Assembly: GCA_963721645.1 (NCBI GenBank)
Contig: CAVRJK010000002.1
Span: 1,922,001 to 1,986,000 of the forward strand
Reading direction: 5' to 3'
Source: JALZKA01 sp963721645
GTDB lineage: Bacteria; Actinomycetota; Thermoleophilia; Solirubrobacterales; 70-9
DNA: 64,000 bases
Position 1 is the stretch's first letter. Each line of letters begins with the position of its first letter. The translations under genes were made by a program, and so were the position numbers. Below are positions 17,357-25,545 of this stretch, piece after piece. The notes under the pieces are model-generated. The model was not told where the DNA came from. It saw only the letters and a program-made list of their open reading frames with translations, and ran no database searches.

Positions 17357-18262
17357 CTACGCGAGCACCGCGAGGGCGATTCCGAGGTCCTGGATCGCAA
17401 GCCCGGTCGAGTCGAAGAGCGTGATGTCATCCGCTGACGTTCGGCCTTGGGCCTCGCCGGCAAGCACCGCGCCGAGATCCGTGACCTGATCGCGCTCGAC
17501 CAGCCCAGCCGAGACGCCCGTGGACAGCTCGCCTCCCTTCGAGGCCTGCTCCCATTCGTCGCAAAAGAGCGCACACCGCTCAATCGCGGCCAGCTCGACC
17601 TCGGCCTTGTCATGGGCGTCGGCCCCGAGGACGGCGAAGTGCTGTCCCGGCCGCAGATCGGATGCCAGGACCACGGGCTCGTGGCCGGGCGTGACTGTCA
17701 CGACGACGTCTTGTGCCACGGCCTCCTCGCGAGAGCCCACCCGCCAACCGAGCTCGGCGGCAAGCAACTCGGCGCTGTCGGCTTTCGAGTCGGTGCAGAC
17801 GCCCTCGCCGAACCCGACGGCGGCAAGACAGCGCGCAGCCCAGGCGCCGTTGACTCCGCACCCGATGAGCCCCACTGATCGAGCCCCCTCTCGCGAAAGA
17901 CCCTGCGCGGAGACAGCAGCGGATGCTCCGGTCCGAAGCGAGGTGACGGCGCCGCAGTCGAGAATCGCAAGGAGTTCGCCGGTCTCCGCGCTCGATACCA
18001 GTAGCGCCCCCGCCACGACGGGCAACCCGCGCTGGGGGTTTGCCGGAAACGACGTGACCCACTTGAGGATGGCCACGCCTTGCCCCTTCGCCGGCATCGC
18101 ACGGAAGTCACCGTGCGGCGGCGCATCCACATATGTCTTGGCCGGCATGACCCAGTCGCCGGCGCGATGGCGTAGAAACGCCTCGCGCGTGCGCTCCACC
18201 GCCTCGGCGGGCGAGACCGCAGCGAATACGGCATCGGCGTCGATCATCCGAACCTCGGTCAC
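17357..18262 (-). CDS. Ornithine cyclodeaminase / mu-crystallin family oxidoreductase
   Basis: A 301-residue NAD(P)-dependent enzyme of the OCD/mu-crystallin family, which includes ornithine cyclodeaminase, alanine dehydrogenase and ketimine reductase. Signatures seen: MPAKTYV (substrate region), AILKWVTSFPANPQRGLP, LLAILDCGAVTSLRTGA and the Rossmann glycine motif GLIGCGVNGAWAARCL. GTG start, with a close -10 box on the minus strand. The neighbouring small gene is divergent, so there is no operon context for the substrate. The exact reaction cannot be assigned. Confidence 0.85.
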   Translation of the reverse strand: MTEVRMIDADAVFAAVSPAEAVERTREAFLRHRAGDWVMPAKTYVDAPPHGDFRAMPAKGQGVAILKWVTSFPANPQRGLPVVAGALLVSSAETGELLAILDCGAVTSLRTGASAAVSAQGLSREGARSVGLIGCGVNGAWAARCLAAVGFGEGVCTDSKADSAELLAAELGWRVGSREEAVAQDVVVTVTPGHEPVVLASDLRPGQHFAVLGADAHDKAEVELAAIERCALFCDEWEQASKGGELSTGVSAGLVERDQVTDLGAVLAGEAQGRTSADDITLFDSTGLAIQDLGIALAVLA

Positions 18263-18269
18263 CCCGCTG

Positions 18270-18279
18270 AGGCTAGAGT
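18270..18279. promoter_or_regulatory. Overlapping back-to-back -10 boxes sharing CTAG
   Basis: On the minus strand TAGCCT (18270-18275) lies seven bases before GTG 18262. On the plus strand TAGAGT (18274-18279) lies nine bases before ATG 18289. The two hexamers share the central CTAG, so polymerase binding in one direction should exclude the other. Confidence 0.45.
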
Positions 18280-18288
18280 CCCGGGCGC

Positions 18289-18507
18289 ATGACCAACGAG
18301 TACCCCCAGATCACGAGCAAGGGCGCTTCGGATTCCGAGGCTGCGGCGATCGTCGCCGCTGTCGAGCAGTTCCTTGCCGACACCGCCCAACCTTCTTCGG
18401 ACGACGGCCCGGTTATGGGCCCATGGGCAGAGGCAGCGCTGCGAGAGGGCATCGACGCACGCCAGCTCTACGGAAACGCCTGGGGTCACGCTCCGCCTCC
18501 GCGCTGA
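18289..18507 (+). CDS. Small conserved-looking protein of unknown function
   Basis: 72 residues, soluble, no Cys. An N-terminal helix (SEAAAIVAAVEQFLADTAQ) and a C-terminal segment WAEAALREGIDARQLYGNAWG are separated by an acidic loop. The layout (helix, then a Trp/Arg-containing tail) recalls actinobacterial acyl-CoA carboxylase epsilon subunits, but the match is too weak for a call. It shares a bidirectional promoter with the cyclodeaminase gene and precedes dodecin by 45 bases. Confidence 0.6.
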   Translation: MTNEYPQITSKGASDSEAAAIVAAVEQFLADTAQPSSDDGPVMGPWAEAALREGIDARQLYGNAWGHAPPPR

Positions 18508-18513
18508 CGCGCG

Positions 18514-18544
18514 TATGGTCTCCCCTGCCAACCAAGGAGGAGGA
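18514..18544 (+). promoter_or_regulatory. -10 box and strong ribosome-binding site of dodecin
   Basis: TATGGT (18514-18519) is followed by a purine-rich AAGGAGGAGGAAG (from about 18534) upstream of ATG 18553. Unlike most genes here, dodecin appears to have a true leader with a strong Shine-Dalgarno sequence, suggesting high expression. Confidence 0.45.
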
Positions 18545-18552
18545 AGAAGCAA

Positions 18553-18762
18553 ATGGCAGTGGTGAAGATCATTGAGCTCGTAGGAAGCTCGAAGACGTCG
18601 ACCGACGACGCCGCCAAGCAGGCGCTCTCGGAAGCGCAGTCGTCGCTTCGGAACATTCGTGCCGTGGACATCGTCTCGACAGGAATCAGGGGCGAAAACC
18701 TTGACGAGTACCGCGCCCACGTCCGGGTCGCGTTCATCGTCGATCAGGCCGAAGTGGACTGA
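18553..18762 (+). CDS. Dodecin, flavin-binding storage protein
   Basis: 69 residues matching the dodecin family over its full length: VVKIIELVGSSKTSTDDAAKQAL at the N-terminus, the flavin-stacking segment around VDIVSTGIRGENLDEYRAHVRVAF at the C-terminus. Dodecins assemble into hollow dodecamers that bind riboflavin/FMN dimers (or CoA/FMN) in the cytoplasm. The usual Trp in the flavin-stacking position is not obvious in this sequence (SSKTSTDDA where others have a Trp), which may alter ligand preference. Preceded by a very strong ribosome-binding site. Confidence 0.9.
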   Translation: MAVVKIIELVGSSKTSTDDAAKQALSEAQSSLRNIRAVDIVSTGIRGENLDEYRAHVRVAFIVDQAEVD

Positions 18763-18785
18763 CTACTCGCAATACTTCCTTTCGC

Positions 18786-19391
18786 ATGGGGGACTCCGAC
18801 TGGAAGCAAGCGAGATCAGTCCCTCCGTGGCGGGAGCTCGACGGCATTCCAAAGGGCGTCGGCGTCCTCGAGCTGCGTGACCACGCGGATGATCGCGGGG
18901 CGTTCACGGAGATCTTCCGGAGCTCTTGGGGGATCGGGGTCGATCCCGTCCAGTGGAACGTGGTCCGAAGCGAGGCGAACGTTTTGCGCGGGGTCCACGT
19001 CCATCCCAGGCACGACGATCTGCTTACGATCGTCTCGGGCCGGGCGACGATCGGCGTCCGGGACCTGCGACGCGATTCACGGACCTTTGGACTGGCGACA
19101 CGCGTCACCCTCAGCGGCGACGACCCCGGCTTGATCCGGATTCCCCATGGAGTGGCCCACGGCTTTTTCTTCCTTGAACCCTCCATACACGTCTACGCCG
19201 TAAGTCACGCGTGGGATCCGGCCGACGAGCGGCTCTGTCGCTGGGACGACCCAGCGCTCGGCATCGAGTGGCCCGTAGCCGCTGATCCGAAGCTCTCCGA
19301 TCGTGACGCATCCGCTCCAGGCCTCGCGGAGATGATCGAGTCGATCGATGGGAAGGATGCCATCGGGCTGGGCGTAGGGCCTGACGCCTAG
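18786..19391 (+). CDS. dTDP-4-dehydrorhamnose 3,5-epimerase-like (RmlC family) cupin
   Basis: 201 residues with the RmlC jelly-roll pattern: DDRGAFTEIFRSSW, QWNVVRSEANVLRGVHVHPRHDDLLTIVSG, and IPHGVAHGFFFLEPSIHVYAVS. The Arg-Gly-x-His motif (RGVHVH) provides the conserved His in the active site. It probably acts on a nucleotide sugar, as the convergent neighbours encode a glycosyltransferase and a Gfo/Idh/MocA dehydrogenase. Other rml genes are absent here, so true dTDP-rhamnose synthesis is unproven. Its stop codon shares the palindrome CTAG with the convergent gene. Confidence 0.85.
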   Translation: MGDSDWKQARSVPPWRELDGIPKGVGVLELRDHADDRGAFTEIFRSSWGIGVDPVQWNVVRSEANVLRGVHVHPRHDDLLTIVSGRATIGVRDLRRDSRTFGLATRVTLSGDDPGLIRIPHGVAHGFFFLEPSIHVYAVSHAWDPADERLCRWDDPALGIEWPVAADPKLSDRDASAPGLAEMIESIDGKDAIGLGVGPDA

Positions 19392-20194
19392 CTTTGATCC
19401 TCGACTTGGAGCTTCAGCCGTTGTGCTCGCATGCCTGCTTCCATGGCGACCCGCTGCCACGACGAGGCGATCTCTGCTTCGATCTCGGCCAGGCCATCCG
19501 GGGCGCTCATGCGAGCCAGCCACGGCTCGAGCTCCGCTAGCCGCGCAGCAGAGGACGCCGCCGCCCGCCGCCTCCGCGATGGGAACGAGAGAACAGATGG
19601 CCGAGAACAGCTCTCAGCGATAACTTCCTGGTTCGCCAGGAACCCGTTGTAGAAGTGGAGGTCCGTTGCAATGTCGTCCGGAGCGGGATGCCAACCCTGG
19701 CGGCGATCGCGGTAAGCGGCCAGAGTGTGAGCGGCTCCGGATAGCGGTAGGCGATTCTTCCCGCGCAGGAACAGCTTTCGCGCCTGAAGAAGCGAGAGAT
19801 CATGAGCTAGCGGACTCATCGACCCGTCCGGCATCACCCTCGCCACCGTGGCAGCCACGAAGTCCGCTCGTCCGAGGATGGGCGCCAGCATCTCGACATG
19901 CCACGGAAGCCAAAGGTCGTCGTCTGAGAGGTAGAAGACGGCATCGCCGCGCGCTGCCTCGAGGGCGAGGTGCCGATGTGCTTCTCCGTGGCGATCCCCC
20001 TTTGGGTTGTCCATGAACCTCACCCGAGGATCGGAGTCCGCGAGTTCGAGCGCCACCGTGCGACCTTCGCCGGAGATTCCGTCACCGACAATCAAAAGTT
20101 CGAGCTCGGCATGTGTTTGCCGCAGCGCGCTCGTGACCGACGCCCTCAGCGTCACCCCGTGCGAATGCGATGGGACGAGCACGGTCGCAAACAT
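19388..20194 (-). CDS. GT2-family glycosyltransferase
   Basis: 268 residues from ATG 20194, chosen because FATVLVPSHSHGVTLRASV is the canonical GT2 start; an upstream in-frame extension of 83 residues is not family-like. The GT-A fold is shown by DGISGEGRTVALELADSDPRVRF and the acidic motif SDDDLW that holds the metal and nucleotide sugar. It lies seven bases downstream of the Gfo/Idh/MocA gene, so the two are cotranscribed. Cytoplasmic, no membrane segment. Acceptor unknown. Confidence 0.82.
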   Translation of the reverse strand: MFATVLVPSHSHGVTLRASVTSALRQTHAELELLIVGDGISGEGRTVALELADSDPRVRFMDNPKGDRHGEAHRHLALEAARGDAVFYLSDDDLWLPWHVEMLAPILGRADFVAATVARVMPDGSMSPLAHDLSLLQARKLFLRGKNRLPLSGAAHTLAAYRDRRQGWHPAPDDIATDLHFYNGFLANQEVIAESCSRPSVLSFPSRRRRAAASSAARLAELEPWLARMSAPDGLAEIEAEIASSWQRVAMEAGMRAQRLKLQVEDQS

Positions 20195-20201
20195 GGTGGT
20201 G

Positions 20202-21116
20202 TCAGTTCTCGGGCGATGCGGGTTGGAGCCCGGCAAGCTCTCGCAGGCGGCCGACTGTCGCGACGATGGCCGCCCCCTCCTTCGCGCTCGAGCGCGGCGC
20301 GGGGCCTCCCTCAAGGTGCTCGACGAAGGCGCGAAGCTCTGCGAGCAATGGGAGCCCAGCGCCGATCGGCCGCACCTCCGGCTCCTCGCCGATGGCTCGT
20401 GCAACCTTGATTCCGGTTGCCTCCGGGGAGTCGAGCCACGCAATTCCCCCCTCGAGCATCAGCACGATCTCCCTCCGCCTCTCAGAATGCGCGCTCGAAG
20501 CCTCGACACTCATCCAGGGAGACTCGCCCAGTAGGCCGTGGAGTCCGTGGACCCTGCCGTCTATTACCTGCGCCACCGCATCGCGCGGATCCGGAACCTC
20601 ACCCAGCACCTCGATCGCGATCGAAAGATCGTGCGTGAGGAGATGCCAGATCGAGTCGCTGGTCGGGTGCGCTGTCCCCCACCCGACGCGGACACAGCGA
20701 AGACCCACGACCGGGCCGAGCTCGCCGGACTTCGCTATATCGCGAAGCGCCTCAACTCCAGGGTGATACCGCCACTTGTCCATCACGAAAACGCGACCGG
20801 CAGCCTCGGAGGCAATCAGAGCCGCGCTCTTGGGGTCGATCGTCAGCGGCTTTTCGCAAAAGATCGGAACGTCGAGAGTCATCGCCTCGCGAACATGAGC
20901 GGCGTGATCGGGCTCCGGAGTTGCAATCACCACGCCGTCGATGGCGCCGACCTTGGCCAGGCTGGCGACGATGTCGGTTGCGCCACCGGCACGCGCCCGG
21001 TCCGTTGACGGCTGCGAGCGTGCGACGACCGGCACCTCGCATCCAAGCGATCGAAGATCTCGGAGGATGTGGCGGCCCCATTGCCCGCATCCCATCAACG
21101 CCACACGCTTTCGCAC
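20202..21116 (-). CDS. Gfo/Idh/MocA family sugar oxidoreductase
   Basis: 304 residues from GTG 21116. Rossmann N-terminus with glycine motif VALMGCGQWGRHILRDL; VIATPEPDHAAHVREAM; the family signature EKPLTIDP with its catalytic Lys; and HLLTHDLSIAIEVLG in the C-terminal domain. NAD(P)-dependent oxidation or reduction of a sugar or nucleotide sugar is likely. First gene of a two-gene operon with a GT2 glycosyltransferase, and adjacent to an RmlC-like epimerase, so a deoxy- or amino-sugar pathway is a reasonable inference. Confidence 0.85.
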   Translation of the reverse strand: MRKRVALMGCGQWGRHILRDLRSLGCEVPVVARSQPSTDRARAGGATDIVASLAKVGAIDGVVIATPEPDHAAHVREAMTLDVPIFCEKPLTIDPKSAALIASEAAGRVFVMDKWRYHPGVEALRDIAKSGELGPVVGLRCVRVGWGTAHPTSDSIWHLLTHDLSIAIEVLGEVPDPRDAVAQVIDGRVHGLHGLLGESPWMSVEASSAHSERRREIVLMLEGGIAWLDSPEATGIKVARAIGEEPEVRPIGAGLPLLAELRAFVEHLEGGPAPRSSAKEGAAIVATVGRLRELAGLQPASPEN

Positions 21117-21123
21117 GCTTGCG

Positions 21124-21129
21124 AGCGTA
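21124..21129 (-). promoter_or_regulatory. -10 box TACGCT before the oxidoreductase operon
   Basis: TACGCT on the minus strand ends seven bases before GTG 21116. Confidence 0.4.
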
Positions 21130-21149
21130 CCCTCGCGCCTAAAAGCATG

Positions 21150-21165
21150 AATCCCAATCGGGATT
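21150..21165. promoter_or_regulatory. Inverted repeat, candidate operator of the sulfate-assimilation operon
   Basis: A perfect inverted repeat AATCCC-AATC-GGGATT lies four bases upstream of the -10 box of the sulfite reductase gene, over the spacer where a repressor would block polymerase. A similar AATCCC-N4-GGG element is next to the Rrf2 regulator gene at 27054-27069. Size and symmetry suit an Rrf2-family dimer. Confidence 0.45.
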
Positions 21166-21169
21166 TATG

Positions 21170-21175
21170 TAATAT
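21170..21175 (+). promoter_or_regulatory. -10 box TAATAT of the sulfate-assimilation operon
   Basis: TAATAT ends eight bases before ATG 21184. Confidence 0.45.
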
Positions 21176-21183
21176 GCCTGGCC

Positions 21184-23071
21184 ATGGAGCCCACAGCTGC
21201 GCCCGTGCGCGTAAAGGACAAGGCCACCCCTGACCAGCTCGACCAGGAACAGGGCAAAAAACAAGAGGGCAAGGGGCGCCTCGGAACGCTCGAGAATCCC
21301 GAGGTCTACGAAAACGTCCCGGGCCACCTGATCCCGATCATCGAGCACGAGTTCGACGACTTCGACACCGAGGCCGGCAAGTTTCTGGACGGCCAGACGC
21401 CCGAGGACCTCTTCATCGGCTTCCGCCTGAAGCAGGGGGTCTACGGCCAGCGCCAACCGAACGTCCAGATGTGCCGGATCAAGCTCCCGATGGGCGGCGT
21501 CACCCCCGAGCAGATGGACAAGCTCGCCGACGTCGTCGAGCGCTGGGCGCCCTTGAACAAGGGCCACATCACCACGCGCCAGAACATCCAGATCCACCAC
21601 ATCCCGCTCGACGAGATGGCCGAGCTCATCCGCGAGATTTCTTCGGTAGGCCTCTCGAGCCGCGAGGGCTGCGGCAACACGATGCGAAATGTGACGGGGG
21701 ATCCGTTTGCGGGCGTCGACGCGGACGAACTCTTCGACATCACGCCCTATGCCGGCGCCTATGTGCGCTACTTCGTGCGCCACCCCACCACCCAGCTCAT
21801 GCCGCGAAAGATCAAGACGGCGTTCACCGCGACCGACGAGGACGTCGCGATCACCGGCATCCACGACATCGGCTTCATCCCGCGCGAGCGTGACGGCGTG
21901 CGCGGCGTCGAGATCCGGGTCGGTGGCGGCACCTCGATCATGCCGCGCATTGCTCCCACGCTTTACGAGTTCGTCGAGCTCGACAACGGGGACTACCTGA
22001 AGGTCACCGAGGCGGCGCTTCGCATCTTCGACCGCCAGAACTGGCTGCGCGTCAATCGCGCGCGGGCCCGCATCAAGGTCCTTGTCGACAAGGTCGGGAT
22101 CGAGGCCTTCCGTGAGATGGTCGACGAAGAGCTGCAGGGCGACTGGGTCGCTGAGCGCGACTTCTCCATCGAGCATCTCCTACCGGAGGACATGTACGAC
22201 GAGGAGGCGAGGGCTCCCGCCGCCCCGTCCGAGCTACGCCTCGCCAAACGGCGACGTCTCCGAGTTCGAGCGCTTCCGCGCGTCCAATGTGAAGGCCCAG
22301 CGCCAGGCGGGTTTCTCTTCCGTGGTCGTAAAGGTCACCCGGGGCGATCTGACTCCCGAGCAGTTCCGCGGCCTCGCCTCGGTGATGCGCGACCACTCGG
22401 GCGGTTTTGCCCGGTCCACGGTCCAGCAGAACCTGGTTCTTCGCTGGGTCCGCGACGAGTCTGTCTACGACGTCTGGCGCTCCCTCTCCGAACTGGGGCT
22501 GGCCGAGTCCGGCGCGCGTGAGATCACCGACGTCGTCAGCTGCCCCGGCACCGACTCCTGCAAGCTCGGCATCACGAGCTCGATGGGCCTGAACGCCGCT
22601 ATCCAGGAGCGCGTCGAGGCGATGGAGATCACCGATCCGCTCACGAAGCAGGTTCACATCAAGATGTCGGGCTGCCCGAACGGCTGCTCACAGCACCACA
22701 TCGCGAACATCGGCTTCTACGGCGCCTCGCTCAAGGTCGGCGGCAAGCCCGTTCCCGCCTACATCCCCCACCTTGGTGGCACCTATGAGGGCGGCGAAGT
22801 CGTCTACGGCGCCCGTCTCAAGTCGCGCATCCCCGCCAAGCGCGTTCCCGACGCCGTCGAACGCTGGCTCCGCCTGTACGAGGGTGAGCGCAACGACGGC
22901 GAAGCGTTCAACGACTTCGTCGAGCGTCTCGGTATCGCTCGGTTTGAGGAGGAGATCAAGGAGCTGTCGATGCCGGCGGACTTCTCCCTCGAGACTCTCG
23001 ACCAGTTCATCGACTGGAATCGCGCCGAGCCCTACAAGGTCGAGCGCGGTGAGGGCGAGTGCGCGATATGA
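21184..23071 (+). pseudogene. Ferredoxin-type siroheme sulfite (nitrite) reductase, frameshifted
   Basis: Repaired length 628 residues. Reduces sulfite to sulfide using siroheme and a [4Fe-4S] cluster. Two ferrite-type half domains (FIGFRLKQGVYGQRQPNVQM; RGLASVMRDHSGGFARSTVQQNLVLRWV) and two siroheme/cluster halves are visible. The cluster Cys pairs are CPGTDSC and GCPNGC. Near 22231 the frame changes by +1: the first part ends in EEARAPAAPS and the second resumes with YASPNGDVSEFERF. One extra base explains it. The C-terminal segment overlaps cysH by ATGA. Context with cysH, sat and cysC makes sulfite the likely substrate rather than nitrite. Either the base is a sequence error or the operon's key enzyme is broken; the intact downstream genes favour error. 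Confidence 0.82.
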
Positions 23072-23844
23072 GCGGGACGGCCGCGATCCGTCCCCGGCCC
23101 CTTGACGACGCCCCCATCACTCAGAACGGCAATGGCAACGGCCGCCGGCCCCTGCCGACGATCGGCGGCCGCGCCGTCGATCCCGAGCAGATCTCCGCAG
23201 AGGTCGAAGCGATGGGCGCGGCCGAGGCGATCGCCTGGGCGGCCGAAACCTTTGGCGAGAAGCTGACCTTCGCCGTCTCATTTCAAAAGACGACCTCGGT
23301 GATCGCCGACATCGCCAGCCGCGTCGCGCCAGGCTCGCGCTTCATCTACGTGGACACGGAACTACTGTTCCCGGAGACCTACGAAACGCGGGACAGAATC
23401 GCGGATCGCTACGGAATCGAGTTCCAGGGGTTCCTCCAAGACAACCCGCCGGGGCTCTCGGAGCGCTGGCACGCGGGTGAATGGGGAGCCGGCGACGAAT
23501 GCTGCGCCCCGCGCAAGGTCGCTACCATGCGCCGCGCCCTCGAAGGGGTCGATTGCTGGGTCTCAGGTGTCCGCAGAGTGGATTCCGAGACTCGCTCCGG
23601 CGCCCGGCGTTTCGGCTGGGATGTCCGCTTCGATCGCTGGAAGCTGAATCCCCTCGCCGACTGGGATGACAAGCAAGTCTGGACCTACATAAAGGAAAAC
23701 CACGTGCCTTATAACCCACTTCACGATCAGGGCTACCCGTCAATCGGGTGCATGCCCTGCACATCAAAGCCCGGCCAGGGCGACGACGTCCGAGCCGGCC
23801 GCTGGGCCGGAACCGACCGGACCGAGTGCGGAATCAATGGCTGA
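23068..23844 (+). CDS. cysH: Adenylyl-sulfate (APS) reductase, CysH family
   Basis: 258 residues from ATG 23068 (ATGA overlap with the sulfite reductase stop). Thioredoxin-dependent reduction of APS to sulfite and AMP. PP-loop region TFAVSFQKTTSV, then the [4Fe-4S] ligands: the double Cys in DECCAPRK and the CxxC in GCMPCT, and the catalytic Cys near the C-terminus in TECGING. The iron-sulfur Cys set is the hallmark of APS rather than PAPS reductases. A Gln/Asn/Gly-rich N-terminal tail of about 30 residues precedes the fold. Its end overlaps sat by eight bases. Confidence 0.92.
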   Translation: MSGTAAIRPRPLDDAPITQNGNGNGRRPLPTIGGRAVDPEQISAEVEAMGAAEAIAWAAETFGEKLTFAVSFQKTTSVIADIASRVAPGSRFIYVDTELLFPETYETRDRIADRYGIEFQGFLQDNPPGLSERWHAGEWGAGDECCAPRKVATMRRALEGVDCWVSGVRRVDSETRSGARRFGWDVRFDRWKLNPLADWDDKQVWTYIKENHVPYNPLHDQGYPSIGCMPCTSKPGQGDDVRAGRWAGTDRTECGING

Positions 23845-24901
23845 GCTCACGCTTTCCAATAGACAAGCCTCCGACTTCGAACTCATTGGCAACGGCGGCT
23901 TCGCGCCGCTCAATGGCTTCATGGGCTCAGACGACTGGAAGTCGGTCTGCGAGAACATGCGCCTCACGTCCGGCGAGATCTGGCCGATTCCGATCACGCT
24001 TGCGACCGACCTCGAGGTCTCAGAGGGCGACACTGTCGAGCTGACCGCTCAGAACGGCAAGAAGCTCGGCAGCCTGACGGTCGAAGAGGTGTTCGAAAAG
24101 GACGTCGAGCTGGAGGCCGAGAAGGTCTACCGGACGACTGACTCAGAGCACCCCGGCGTCGCCGCCATCCGCGAGGAGGGCAACCGCTGCATCGCGGGCC
24201 CGATCACGGTCGAGGCGCTCCCGGATCACGAGGAAGCGTTCATGAAGCGCTACCAGACGACCGAGGAGTCCAAAAAGGCGTTCGCCGACCGCGGCTGGAA
24301 GCGCATCGTCGCCTTCCAGACCCGCAACCCGATCCACCGGGCGCACGAGTACCTCACGAAGGCTGCGCTCGAGATCTGCGATGGCCTCTACATCCATCCG
24401 CTTATCGGAGAGACCAAGAAGGGCGACATCCCCGCTGACGTGAGGATGAAGTGCTACGAGGTCCTGATGGAGAACTACTACCACCCGGACCACGTGATGC
24501 TCGGGGTCAACCCCGGCAAGATGCATTACGCAGGCCCGCGCGAGGCAGTTCTTCACGCGGTGATCCGCAGGAACTACGGCTGCACCCACTTCATCGTGGG
24601 CCGCGACCATGCCGGCGTCGGTGACTACTACGGCACCTACGACGCGCAGCGGATCTTCGATGACATCGACACCGAAGAGCTGGGAATCACCCCGCTCTTC
24701 TTCGAGCACACGTTCTGGTGCAACGAGTGCGAGGGCATGGGCTCTGCAAAGACCTGCCCCCATCCGCAGGAGTCGCATCTCTTCCTTTCGGGGACGAAGG
24801 TGCGCGAGATGCTCGGCGAGGGCGAGAAGCCGCCGCCCGAGTTCTCCCGCGAGGAAGTCGCCCAGATCCTGATCGACGCTTACAAGGAGGAAGAAAACTG
24901 A
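23837..24901 (+). CDS. sat: ATP sulfurylase (sulfate adenylyltransferase)
   Basis: 354 residues, homologous to the single-chain Sat type rather than CysDN. It makes APS and pyrophosphate from ATP and sulfate. Seen: GGFAPLNGFMG, the ATP-binding QTRNPIHRAHEYL, the GRDHAGVGDYYGTYDAQ motif, and a C-terminal zinc-type Cys cluster WCNECEGMGSAKTC. ATG 23837 overlaps the cysH end by eight bases. TGATG joins it to cysC. It supplies APS to both the reductase and the kinase of the same operon. Confidence 0.95.
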   Translation: MAELTLSNRQASDFELIGNGGFAPLNGFMGSDDWKSVCENMRLTSGEIWPIPITLATDLEVSEGDTVELTAQNGKKLGSLTVEEVFEKDVELEAEKVYRTTDSEHPGVAAIREEGNRCIAGPITVEALPDHEEAFMKRYQTTEESKKAFADRGWKRIVAFQTRNPIHRAHEYLTKAALEICDGLYIHPLIGETKKGDIPADVRMKCYEVLMENYYHPDHVMLGVNPGKMHYAGPREAVLHAVIRRNYGCTHFIVGRDHAGVGDYYGTYDAQRIFDDIDTEELGITPLFFEHTFWCNECEGMGSAKTCPHPQESHLFLSGTKVREMLGEGEKPPPEFSREEVAQILIDAYKEEEN

Positions 24902-25443
24902 TGGCAGAAGAGCGAGGGTTCACCCTCTGGTTCACCGGGCTCTCCGGAGCCGGCAAGACCACGATTACCAACGTTTTGGTGAAGGAGCTGCTCGGTCGCG
25001 GCTCCAAGCTCGAGGTGCTCGACGGCGACGTCGTCCGCGAGAACCTCTCGAAGGGACTCGGGTTCTCCAAGGAGGACCGCGACACCAACATCCGCCGGAT
25101 CGCCTTCGTGGCGAACCTGCTTTCGCGCAACGGCGTACCGGTCATCACGGCCGCAATTTCGCCTTACCGTGCGATTCGTGACGAGGCCCGCCAGATGATG
25201 GACGACCGCTTCATCGAGGTCTACGCCAAGGCCTCGGTCGAGGTCTGCGAGGAGCGCGACACGAAGGGGCTCTACGCGAAGGCCCGCTCGGGTGAGATCA
25301 AGGAGTTCACCGGCGTCTCGGATCCCTACGAGGAGCCCGAGAACGCGGAGATCGTGGTTGAGACCGCGGATCAGTCCCCCGAGGAGTCAGCGCAGCAGAT
25401 TCTGGCCTACCTCGAGGACAACGGCTTCATCTCGAAGAACTAA
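24901..25443 (+). CDS. cysC: APS kinase
   Basis: 180 residues. P-loop GLSGAGKTTI at the N-terminus, DGDVVRENLSKGLGFSKEDRDTNIRR for APS binding, and the lid segment EFTGVSDPYEEPE. It phosphorylates APS to PAPS. ATG overlaps the sat stop by one base (TGATG). Because the partner reductase appears to use APS directly, PAPS made here may serve sulfation reactions rather than reduction, but no sulfotransferase is in the window. A strong intrinsic terminator follows. Confidence 0.95.
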   Translation: MAEERGFTLWFTGLSGAGKTTITNVLVKELLGRGSKLEVLDGDVVRENLSKGLGFSKEDRDTNIRRIAFVANLLSRNGVPVITAAISPYRAIRDEARQMMDDRFIEVYAKASVEVCEERDTKGLYAKARSGEIKEFTGVSDPYEEPENAEIVVETADQSPEESAQQILAYLEDNGFISKN

Positions 25444-25465
25444 CTCTCCTCGAGATCGAACGTGT

Positions 25466-25495
25466 AACGGCCTGGGCATTTGCCCAGGCCGTTTT
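25466..25495 (+). terminator. Rho-independent terminator of the sulfate operon
   Basis: ACGGCCTGGGC (25467-25477) pairs perfectly with GCCCAGGCCGT (25482-25492) across an ATTT loop, followed by T residues. It lies 23 bases after the cysC stop. The best terminator in the window. Confidence 0.9.
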
Positions 25496-25531
25496 CGTTC
25501 CCGGCCTTACCCCCCGTGCCTCGCGGCGACG

Positions 25532-25537
25532 TATCTT
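25532..25537 (+). promoter_or_regulatory. -10 box TATCTT before the acyltransferase gene
   Basis: TATCTT ends eight bases before ATG 25546, supporting that start over the upstream in-frame one at 25480, which would begin inside the terminator. Confidence 0.4.
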
Positions 25538-25545
25538 CTTGTCTC

